A stretch of DNA of 5,535 nucleotides from Planctomycetota bacterium. Its GTDB lineage: Bacteria > Planctomycetota > B143-G9. How positions within the stretch are numbered: the stretch's first letter is position 1; every line of letters begins with the position of its first letter. Positions 1 through 5,272 of this stretch are shown here, piece by piece. The notes under the pieces were generated by a model. It made no database searches. It was not told the origin of the DNA and worked only from the letters and a program-made list of their open reading frames with translations. Where the stretch lies: NCBI GenBank assembly GCA_003644275.1, contig QNBY01000090.1, forward strand, positions 1-5,535, in the 5' to 3' direction. The translations under genes were made by a program, and so were the position numbers.

Positions 1-90
1 CCCGCAGTAGGGGCAGTACGCCGCATCCCCGGAGAACACTCCCCTGCACCGCGGGCATTGCGTGTAGTCGGCGCCTCTTTCTTCGCCCAT
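1..90 (-). CDS. Zinc-ribbon protein, N-terminal fragment (runs off the left edge)
   Basis: On the minus strand an ATG at 90 opens a frame that stays open for 30 codons to the window edge. The peptide has two cysteine pairs, CPRC at residues 12-15 and CPYCG at 26-30, spaced like a small treble-clef or rubredoxin-type zinc ribbon. Such ribbons often sit at the N terminus of otherwise unrelated bacterial proteins, including membrane proteins, so the function cannot be read from this piece. No strong Shine-Dalgarno is present. A weak AAGGGA lies 12 bases upstream, and a TATAAT lies 6 bases upstream of the ATG, so the mRNA may be leaderless. The gene diverges from the membrane-protein gene at 174. 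The cysteine pattern makes a real gene likely, although only 30 codons are visible. Confidence 0.6.
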   Translation of the reverse strand, partial: MGEERGADYTQCPRCRGVFSGDAAYCPYCG

Positions 91-125
91 GCCGCGATTA
101 TATCCCTTTTGTCCTTCCGCTTCCA
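91..125 (-). promoter_or_regulatory. Putative promoter of the zinc-ribbon gene, possibly leaderless
   Basis: Reading the minus strand, a perfect TATAAT lies at 102-97. With a 17-base spacer, the -35 position (125-120) reads TGGAAG, only 3 of 6 matches to TTGACA. Six bases separate the -10 box from the ATG at 90, which would put the transcription start at or next to the start codon. The -10 match is exact but the -35 is poor, so the assignment is moderate. Confidence 0.4.
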
Positions 126-138
126 CCCGGCGATCCGT

Positions 139-173
139 TTGCCGGATACCAAAACCCCCGTTATCATTCGTAC
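139..173 (+). promoter_or_regulatory. Putative promoter of the membrane-protein/kinase genes, possibly leaderless
   Basis: TTGCCG (139-144) and TATCAT (162-167) are separated by 17 bases. The -10 box ends 6 bases before the ATG at 174, and no purine-rich Shine-Dalgarno lies between 145 and 173. Initiation about 7 bases after the -10 box would place the first nucleotide on the start codon. The same TATCAT hexamer serves as the proposed -10 of the pta operon promoter. This promoter is back to back with the minus-strand promoter, with 13 bases between the two -35 boxes. Confidence 0.45.
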
Positions 174-728
174 ATGGCAGAGAAGCGCCGCCGCTCCCTT
201 TCCCTGCACGACCCCCTCATCGTCACAGGCCTCTACCTCATCCTCTTCGCCGTCCTGTCGGTGGCCTCGAGCGCGACGGCAGGCCTGCCCTCCGAGAGCG
301 CCGACATCGCCGCCGACATGCTCCTCGTCGCGAGCTCCCTCGCCACCGTGGCCGCCGCCGCCCTCACCGCCGCGCTGCCCCTCCTCGTCGTCCTCGCCCT
401 CGTCCTCCCCGCGGGCGCCCTCGCCGTGGACACCTACTTCTTCCTCGGCCCCGGCTACCAGGAAACCGTGGACTTCCTCTTCCGCTTCGACTTCTGGTCC
501 TTCCTCGCCGTCGCCCTCCTGAACATACACGCATACTTCCGCCGCGACCTCTCCAAACCTCAGGTGCTGGCCCTCGCGGGCTGGTCCGTCTTCGTCTTCG
601 GAAACGCCCTCCTCCTCGAACTCCAGCAGCTCGACACCGATCTCCCGTTCTTCATCCCCGTCGTAGCGGCTCTCGCCCTCTGGATACCCGCGTTATGGAC
701 TGGCAGCAGACGGCCTTCTTCACTATAG
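174..728 (+). CDS. Polytopic integral membrane protein of unknown function, possible sensor partner of the kinase
   Basis: This 184-residue protein is mostly hydrophobic. A basic N terminus (residues 4-7, KRRR) is followed by likely membrane segments near 15-36, 48-66, 68-85, 105-121, 130-150 and 157-175, so five or six helices are plausible. A short aromatic, acidic stretch at 86-108 lies between helices. I see no enzyme motif and do not recognise the family. ATG 174 is the first start in frame, and no GTG or TTG lies close upstream. It lacks a Shine-Dalgarno, which fits a leaderless transcript. The last 34 bases overlap the start of the histidine kinase gene in another frame, so the two are probably translationally coupled. 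By inference it could supply the membrane sensing part that the short kinase lacks, but the sequence does not prove this. Confidence 0.75.
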   Translation: MAEKRRRSLSLHDPLIVTGLYLILFAVLSVASSATAGLPSESADIAADMLLVASSLATVAAAALTAALPLLVVLALVLPAGALAVDTYFFLGPGYQETVDFLFRFDFWSFLAVALLNIHAYFRRDLSKPQVLALAGWSVFVFGNALLLELQQLDTDLPFFIPVVAALALWIPALWTGSRRPSSL

Positions 729-1492
729 TCTTTCTCGTCGTCGCCTTCCTGCTCGTCTCCTACGTGCTCAGGACGCGAAGGCAGGAACGCGAGCTCGAGA
801 AGGCCCGCAGCAAGCCCGACCCCGCCGAGGAAATCCGCGTCCTCATCCACGAGCTCAAGAACGCGAAGACCCTCACCGACACCATGACCGAGATGATACG
901 CGAGAAGGGCTTCAACGAGAAGCGCTTCCGCCTCCTCATGGAGGGCCTCGCCAGGATGGGCGAGGTGATGGAGATAGCGGGCGGAAGGACCTCCGGCGTC
1001 CGCAAGCCCCTCGCCGACGTGGTCGCCGAGGCGCTCGAGTTCATGAACGCCTTCCCCGCCGTCGAGGTGGAATTCTCCCCCTGCGCCGGGACCGTCCTCG
1101 CCACCCCCGAGCTCAAGTCCGCCCTCGTCAACCTCTTCAAGAACGCCGCCGAGTCCATGGCCGACTCCCCCGTGAAGAAACTCATCGTGGACATGCGCGT
1201 GCAGGGCCGCCATCTCTTCCTCATCGTGAAGGACACCGGCTGCGGCATACCCCCCGAGGACCGCGACAGGATATGGGAGCAAGGCTTCACCACCAAGGAA
1301 ACCGGCAGCGGCGTCGGAATGGGCGTCATACGCCGCGGCGTGAAGTCCGCCGACGGCGACCTCGTCCTCCTGAACTCCGAACCCGGCTCCGGAACCGAGT
1401 TCGTCTTCGCCTTCAGGATGCGCTCCCCCGTCGAGGAAGGCGGCCCGCCCTCCACCATACCCCCCGCCTCCGCCCCGCCCGCAAGTAGTTGA
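695..1492 (+). CDS. Minimal membrane-anchored sensor histidine kinase
   Basis: This 265-residue protein has one N-terminal membrane helix (about 7-26), a charged linker (27-45) and a short dimerisation/phosphoacceptor region with HELKN at 52-56, His52 being the likely phosphorylated residue. A HATPase domain follows. Its N box includes N147 and N150 (NLFKNAAE), its G1 box is DTGCG at 180-184, its F-box-like motif is GFTTKE at 197-202, and its G2 box is GSGVGMG at 204-210. A proline-rich tail (244-265) follows. There is no PAS, HAMP or extracytoplasmic sensor domain, and the proline usual after the H-box Asn is absent. The reading frame is open well upstream, but ATG 695 gives a natural membrane-anchor start, and the upstream part would be an out-of-frame reading of the membrane-protein gene. 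The Shine-Dalgarno is weak, consistent with coupling to that gene. The probable partner is the receiver protein at 1561. Kinase identity is firm; its signal is unknown. Confidence 0.88.
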   Translation: MDWQQTAFFTIVFLVVAFLLVSYVLRTRRQERELEKARSKPDPAEEIRVLIHELKNAKTLTDTMTEMIREKGFNEKRFRLLMEGLARMGEVMEIAGGRTSGVRKPLADVVAEALEFMNAFPAVEVEFSPCAGTVLATPELKSALVNLFKNAAESMADSPVKKLIVDMRVQGRHLFLIVKDTGCGIPPEDRDRIWEQGFTTKETGSGVGMGVIRRGVKSADGDLVLLNSEPGSGTEFVFAFRMRSPVEEGGPPSTIPPASAPPASS

Positions 1493-1516
1493 CAATCCCC
1501 TCCTCTTGCGCATAAT
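1489..1516 (+). promoter_or_regulatory. Sigma-70-type promoter for the receiver gene
   Basis: A perfect TTGACA (1489-1494) and CATAAT (1511-1516) are separated by 16 bases. Initiation is expected near 1523, giving a leader of about 38 bases before ATG 1561. The kinase stop codon TGA (1490-1492) lies inside the -35 box. This is the best promoter match in the window. It suggests the receiver is expressed independently of, and perhaps more strongly than, the upstream kinase. Confidence 0.7.
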
Positions 1517-1560
1517 GGAGAAACTCCGAGCTTTCCGTTGAGAGAAAGGGGGCGGATACG

Positions 1561-1917
1561 ATGACGAGACTTCTCCTTATCGAGGACGACGCTCTCATCC
1601 TCGATTACGCAAGAGAACTGCTCGGCATGAAGGGATACGCCGTCGAGGTGAAGACCTCCGCCCGCGAGGGCGTCGAGGCCGTCTCATCCTCCGGCCCCTT
1701 CGACGTGGTGGTCCTGGACGCCACCATCGTGCCGGACTACTCCGCCGTGGTGGACGACCTGCGCGCCGCGGGCTTCGCGGGCCCCATCGTCCTCTGGACC
1801 GGGGCCTTCGACGTCATAGACGAAGTGAACGAGAAAGGCCGCCCCGGACTGTACGCCGTCCTGAAGGGCAACCCGAACGACCTCACCTCCCTTCTCGACG
1901 AGATAGCCTCCCCCTGA
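1561..1917 (+). CDS. Stand-alone response-regulator receiver domain protein
   Basis: The 118 residues form one CheY-like receiver domain with no output domain. The acidic cluster is E8-D9-D10, the phosphoacceptor is D53 (VVLDA), the switch residue is T80 (LWTG) and the conserved lysine is K102. The lysine is followed by GNP rather than directly by Pro. The stretch after D53 lacks the usual MP..G pattern, and the aromatic residue nearest the lysine (Y98) is at K-4 rather than the usual K-3, so the output face is unusual. A good Shine-Dalgarno (AAAGGGGG at 1545-1552) lies 8 bases before the ATG. Such proteins relay phosphate to another protein or act by protein contact, not by binding DNA directly. 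The adjacent kinase is the likely donor by proximity. The family call is strong; the target is unknown. Confidence 0.9.
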   Translation: MTRLLLIEDDALILDYARELLGMKGYAVEVKTSAREGVEAVSSSGPFDVVVLDATIVPDYSAVVDDLRAAGFAGPIVLWTGAFDVIDEVNEKGRPGLYAVLKGNPNDLTSLLDEIASP

Positions 1918-1938
1918 GATTTTCCCCGGGGCTCCTGT

Positions 1939-1956
1939 CGCTTGAGAAGCGCTCAA
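1939..1956. repeat. Overlapping short inverted repeats on the operon -35 box, possible operator
   Basis: TTGAG (1942-1946) and CTCAA (1952-1956) are perfect inverted arms around a 5-base centre. A second repeat, CGCTT (1939-1943) with AAGCG (1947-1951), overlaps it. Both sit on the -35 box of the proposed pta promoter, where a dimeric repressor could block polymerase. The arms are only 5 bases each, so chance is a real alternative. I do not recognise the repeat as a FapR or FadR site. Confidence 0.3.
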
Positions 1957-1969
1957 AACCGCGTATCAT
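1942..1969 (+). promoter_or_regulatory. Putative promoter of the pta-rpmF-plsX-fabH-fabD operon
   Basis: TTGAGA (1942-1947) and TATCAT (1964-1969) are separated by 16 bases. The expected start is near 1976, leaving a leader of about 46 bases before ATG 2022. No convincing rho-independent terminator (hairpin plus T run) lies between the receiver gene and this promoter, so read-through from the receiver gene is possible. No other promoter is evident in the short gaps downstream, so this one may serve the whole lipid cluster. Confidence 0.5.
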
Positions 1970-2021
1970 CTTTCGTTCCCGTTCCCTTCCCTCTTGCGAA
2001 CGAATCACCGGAGGTCCGCTC

Positions 2022-3017
2022 ATGGACATTCTTTCCGAATTCAGGGCTAAGGCCGCAGCCGCCCCCGCCAGGATAGTGTTGCCGGAGATACACGACGAAC
2101 GGACCGTCGAGGCCGCCGCCGAGATATGCGCCGAGCGCATAGCCCTGCTCGACCTCGTCGGAGACTGGGAGCCCGTCCGCGCCCGCCTCGAAAAACTCGG
2201 CGTCCCCCTCGACGGCGTGCGCTTCCACTCCCCCGGCGGCGACCCCGACCGCTTCGAGGACTACGCCGCCCGCCTCGTCGAGCGCCGCAAACACCGCGGC
2301 ATGACCCCCGACGACGCCCGGAAGCTCCTCGCCGACCCCGTTTACTACGGCGCGTGGCTCGTGGCCGACGGCATCGCCGACGGCATGGTCGCGGGCGCTT
2401 CCTGCCCCACCGGCGACACCATCCGCGCCGCCCTCTTCTCCGTCGGCACCGCCCCGGGCTGCAAGCTCGTCTCCTCCTTCTTCATAATGGTCCATCCCGA
2501 CCCCGCCTTCGGCGAGAGCGGCGTCATGGTCTTCGCGGATCCCTCCGTCAACCCCGATCCAAACCCCGACCAGCTCGCCGACATCGCGATAGCGAGCGCC
2601 GACAACACCCGCACCCTCCTCGGCTTCGAGCCCCGCGTCGCGCTCCTCTCCTTCTCCACCCGCGGCAGCGCCGACCACCCCCACGTCCGAAAGGTCCGCG
2701 CCGCCGTCGAGAAGGTGAAGGAACGCAGGCCCGACATCCTCGCCGACGGAGAGATGCAGTTCGACGCCGCCGTAATCCCCGCCGTGGGCGAGCGCAAGGC
2801 CCCCGGCAGCCCCGTGGCCGGCCGCGCCAACGTCCTCGTCTTCCCCGACCTCGACGCCTGCAACATAGGCTCCAAGATCGCCGAACGCCTCGGAAAGGCC
2901 CAGGCCGTCGGCCCCGTCCTCCAGGGACTCGCGAAACCCATAAACGACCTTTCCCGCGGTTGCAGCGCCAAGGACATCGTGGACCTCGTAGCCATAACGG
3001 CCGTCCAGTCCCGCTGA
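2022..3017 (+). CDS. pta: Phosphate acetyltransferase (phosphotransacetylase)
   Basis: This 331-residue cytoplasmic enzyme, matching the usual length of short Pta, reversibly converts acetyl-CoA plus phosphate to acetyl-phosphate plus CoA, normally for ATP formation with acetate kinase. Family signatures run in order: PEIHDERT (21-28), LLADPVYYG (102-110), [12 protein letters not shown] (209-220), DGEMQFDAA (242-250), [18 protein letters not shown] (274-291) and [14 protein letters not shown] (305-318). S311, R312, C314 and D318 match the Ser-Arg-x-Cys-x3-Asp active-site pattern described for Methanosarcina thermophila Pta. R89 and R135 probably match its CoA-binding arginines. The loop at 124-135 reads [12 protein letters not shown] before R135, where most relatives have His-Thr-Thr-Ala-Asp. 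A strong Shine-Dalgarno (GGAGGT, 2010-2015) fixes the start. It leads a lipid cluster instead of sitting beside ackA. A related phosphotransacylase, such as a phosphate butyryltransferase, is less likely but not excluded. Confidence 0.92.
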   Translation: MDILSEFRAKAAAAPARIVLPEIHDERTVEAAAEICAERIALLDLVGDWEPVRARLEKLGVPLDGVRFHSPGGDPDRFEDYAARLVERRKHRGMTPDDARKLLADPVYYGAWLVADGIADGMVAGASCPTGDTIRAALFSVGTAPGCKLVSSFFIMVHPDPAFGESGVMVFADPSVNPDPNPDQLADIAIASADNTRTLLGFEPRVALLSFSTRGSADHPHVRKVRAAVEKVKERRPDILADGEMQFDAAVIPAVGERKAPGSPVAGRANVLVFPDLDACNIGSKIAERLGKAQAVGPVLQGLAKPINDLSRGCSAKDIVDLVAITAVQSR

Positions 3018-3042
3018 AGCCGACCCGAAAACGGAGTGAAAA

Positions 3043-3231
3043 ATGGCTCATCCCAAGAGACGCTCTTCCAAGGCTCGAAAGGGCAAGCGCAGGGCCCACC
3101 AGGCGCTGAGGGCTCCCTCCCTCGCCCCCTGTCCCAGGTGCTCCCACCTGAAGCCCCCTCATCGCGTCTGCCCCCAGTGCGGGGAATACAAGGGCGTGGA
3201 GAAACTGCCGCCGAACCCCGAATTCGAATAG
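3043..3231 (+). CDS. rpmF: 50S ribosomal protein L32
   Basis: This 62-residue basic protein is a component of the large ribosomal subunit. It starts with the family hallmark MAHPKRRSSKARKGKRRAH and contains a C-terminal zinc ribbon made by C30, C33, C43 and C46, so it is the zinc-binding (C+) form. Length is normal. ATG 3043 has GGAG at 3033-3036, six bases upstream. It lies 25 bases after pta and 3 bases before plsX. The rpmF-plsX-fab order is conserved in many bacteria and links ribosome production with lipid synthesis. The DUF177/YceD gene that commonly precedes rpmF elsewhere is absent, its place being taken by pta. Confidence 0.96.
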   Translation: MAHPKRRSSKARKGKRRAHQALRAPSLAPCPRCSHLKPPHRVCPQCGEYKGVEKLPPNPEFE

Positions 3232-3234
3232 GCG

Positions 3235-4269
3235 ATGGAGCGGCTCCGGATTGCCATAGACGCCATGGGGGGCGACTACGCCCCGCGCGAGATCGTCAAA
3301 GGCTCTCTCGACTTCGCCAGGCGCAATCCCGGTGTCGAGGTCGTCCTGTACGGTGAGGAAACCCCTCTCCGCCGGGCCCTCGCCTCCTTCAAGCCCTCCA
3401 AGCACGGCAACGTCTCCGCCGTGTACTGCGGCCCCTCCGTGGGAATGGGCGAATCGCCCGTCGAGGCGCTCCGCTCCAAGACCGACGCCTCCATCCCCCG
3501 CGCCGTCGAGGCCGTCTCCAACGGCGAGGCCGACGCCTTCTTCTCCGCCGGCAACACCGGCGTCTGCGTCGCCGCCACCACCCTCAAATGGCGCCTCCTG
3601 CCGGGCATACGCCGCCCCGGAATCGCCCTCCCGTTCCCCACCCTCGACGGCTTCGTCCTCACCATAGACATGGGCGCCAACGTCTCCAGCAAGCCCGAAC
3701 ACCTCCTCGGATACGCCGTCATGGGCTCCGTCTACGCCGAAAAACTGCTCGGCGTCCCCAATCCCCGCGTCGCGCTCCTCAACGTCGGCAAGGAAGAAAG
3801 GAAGGGAACCCCCCTCGTGCTCGAGGCCCGCGAGCTCCTCTCCGCGAGCCACCTCAACTTCGTGGGCTACATCGAGGGAAACCACCTCCTCGACGGCGAC
3901 GCGGACGTCGTCGTCTGCGACGGCTTCGTCGGAAACGTCCTCCTCAAGACCGCGGAGGGCGTCACCGAGCTCATACTGAAGCAGATAAAACGCGCCATAA
4001 AACGTTCCCCCATCACCTACCTCGCTGGCATCGCCACCAAACCCGCCTTCCGCAAGGTGAAGAAGCAGATACACTACTCCAACTTCGGCGGAGCCCAGCT
4101 CCTCGGGGTGAACGGCGTCTGCGTCATCGCTCACGGGAGAAGCGACGCCAAGGCCGTCTCCAACGGCCTCAAGATAACCGCCGAGGTGGTGCGGAAGCGC
4201 GTGAACGATATGATAGTCGCCGGGATGGAGAGGATAAGTCTCTCTCGAAGCGCCTCCCAAGGAGGATGA
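3235..4269 (+). CDS. plsX: Phosphate acyltransferase PlsX
   Basis: This 344-residue peripheral enzyme converts long-chain acyl-ACP and phosphate to acyl-phosphate, which PlsY then uses to acylate glycerol-3-phosphate in phospholipid synthesis. Signatures are IAIDAMGGDYAP (6-17), GESPVEALRSKTDASI (72-87), SAGNTGV (104-110), TIDMGANVSSKPEHL (143-157), LLNVGKEERKGTP (181-193), GNHLLDGDADVVVCDGFVGN (215-234) and the C-terminal HYSNFGGAQLLGVNGVCVIAHG (280-301, starting H280). Length is as expected. ATG 3235 gives the full N-terminal strand before DAMGGD. The next ATG (3265, Met11) would cut into that motif. No real Shine-Dalgarno precedes it, and the gene starts 3 bases after the rpmF stop, so translation is probably coupled to rpmF. 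Its stop overlaps the spacer carrying the fabH ribosome site. Confidence 0.97.
   Translation: MERLRIAIDAMGGDYAPREIVKGSLDFARRNPGVEVVLYGEETPLRRALASFKPSKHGNVSAVYCGPSVGMGESPVEALRSKTDASIPRAVEAVSNGEADAFFSAGNTGVCVAATTLKWRLLPGIRRPGIALPFPTLDGFVLTIDMGANVSSKPEHLLGYAVMGSVYAEKLLGVPNPRVALLNVGKEERKGTPLVLEARELLSASHLNFVGYIEGNHLLDGDADVVVCDGFVGNVLLKTAEGVTELILKQIKRAIKRSPITYLAGIATKPAFRKVKKQIHYSNFGGAQLLGVNGVCVIAHGRSDAKAVSNGLKITAEVVRKRVNDMIVAGMERISLSRSASQGG
4259..4265 (+). promoter_or_regulatory. Strong Shine-Dalgarno fixing the fabH start
   Basis: AAGGAGG lies inside the last codons of plsX and ends 7 bases before ATG 4273. This supports 4273 as the start and rules against the ATG at 4266, which directly abuts the site and is in another frame. 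Confidence 0.8.
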
Positions 4270-4272
4270 GTC

Positions 4273-5265
4273 ATGGCTGAACTCGTCAGGGTCGGAATCG
4301 CCTCTTACGCCTCCTACCTGCCCGAGAAGGTGCTCACGAACGCTGACATGGAGCGCATCGTGGACACCTCCGACGAATGGATAACCCGCCGCACCGGAAT
4401 AAAGGAACGCCGGCGGGTGGCGGAAAGCGAAACCAACTCCGACATGGCCGCCGTGGTGGCCAGCTCCTGCCTCGAGCGCGCGGGCGTCTCCGCCGAGGAC
4501 CTCGACGTGGTCATCGTCTCCACCATCACCCCCGACAGGCTCCTCCCCTCCGCCGCCTGCATGTTGCAGGCCAAGATAGGCGCGGTGAACGCCGCCGTCT
4601 TCGACGTCGTGGCCGCCTGCTCCGGCTTCATCTACGGCCTGTTCACGGGTTCCGCCCTCGTCGCCTCCGGAGCGGCGAAGAACGTCCTCGTCATCGGCTC
4701 CGAGGTGCTCACCAGCATCGCCAACTGGAGGGACCGCACCACCTGCGTCCTCTTCGGCGACGCCTGCGGCGGCGTGCTCCTCCAGCCCTGGCGCGAGGGA
4801 CACCACGAACTCCTCGCCGTGGATGCCGGCGCCGACGGAACGGCCGCCGACCTCCTCACCATCCGCGCGGGCGGCCAGGAACTGCCCCTCACCCACGAGC
4901 TCCTCGACGAGAACGCCCACAAGGTCTTCATGGACGGAAAGGCCATCTTCAAACGCGCCATCAGGACGATGGTCGCCACCACCAAAAAGGCCCTCTCCAA
5001 GTGCGGCCTCACCCCCGCCGACGTAACCTGGCTCGTCCCCCACCAGGCCAACGTCAGGATTCTCACCTCCACCGCGCGCGAGCTCGGCATCCCCCGGGAG
5101 CAGGTCTTCATAAACATCGAGCACGTCGGGAACACCAGCTCCGCCTCCGTCCCCGTCGCCCTCGCCGAGGCCGCCGACAAGGGCCTCTTCCGGGAGGGCG
5201 ACGTAATCTGCATGTGCGCTTTCGGCGGCGGCCTCACCTGGGGCGCCGCCGTCGTGAGATGGTGA
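4273..5265 (+). CDS. fabH: Beta-ketoacyl-ACP synthase III
   Basis: This 330-residue cytoplasmic thiolase-fold enzyme starts fatty acid synthesis by condensing an acyl-CoA primer with malonyl-ACP. The catalytic triad is complete: C116 (VVAACSGF), H257 (VPHQAN) and N287 (GNTSSAS). The N-terminal TSDEWITRRTGI (32-43) carries W36, which with R155 matches CoA-contacting residues of the E. coli enzyme (offset +4), and FGGGLTWG (317-324) closes the domain. L91 sits where E. coli has Phe87, a residue lining the primer pocket, so primer choice may differ from acetyl-CoA. The motif FGDACGG (161-167) replaces the common FGDGAGA. Length is slightly above the E. coli protein. The gene starts 3 bases after plsX and precedes fabD by 7 bases. 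Confidence 0.96.
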   Translation: MAELVRVGIASYASYLPEKVLTNADMERIVDTSDEWITRRTGIKERRRVAESETNSDMAAVVASSCLERAGVSAEDLDVVIVSTITPDRLLPSAACMLQAKIGAVNAAVFDVVAACSGFIYGLFTGSALVASGAAKNVLVIGSEVLTSIANWRDRTTCVLFGDACGGVLLQPWREGHHELLAVDAGADGTAADLLTIRAGGQELPLTHELLDENAHKVFMDGKAIFKRAIRTMVATTKKALSKCGLTPADVTWLVPHQANVRILTSTARELGIPREQVFINIEHVGNTSSASVPVALAEAADKGLFREGDVICMCAFGGGLTWGAAVVRW

Positions 5266-5272
5266 GGTGCCC

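Noticed and set aside
340..420. GCC/CTC-rich stretch as a simple repeat
   Set aside because: It is the Ala/Leu/Val-rich membrane helices written with C-ending codons, with no true repeated unit.
89..694. Upstream in-frame extension of the histidine kinase
   Set aside because: The translation is an Arg/Pro-rich out-of-frame reading of the membrane-protein gene. ATG 695 gives a normal membrane-anchored start.
560..1513. Minus-strand open frames across the kinase gene
   Set aside because: They are shadows of a GC-rich gene whose kinase motifs are on the + strand, and their translations are Gly/Glu/His-rich with no motif.
1515..1541. Eight-codon frame (ATG at 1515) ahead of the receiver gene, as a leader peptide
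   Set aside because: Its ATG overlaps the -10 box, so the mRNA expected to start near 1523 would not contain it.
1918..1941. Possible terminator after the receiver gene (CCCCGGGG)
   Set aside because: The palindrome has no loop of useful size and no following T run, so it does not look like a rho-independent terminator.
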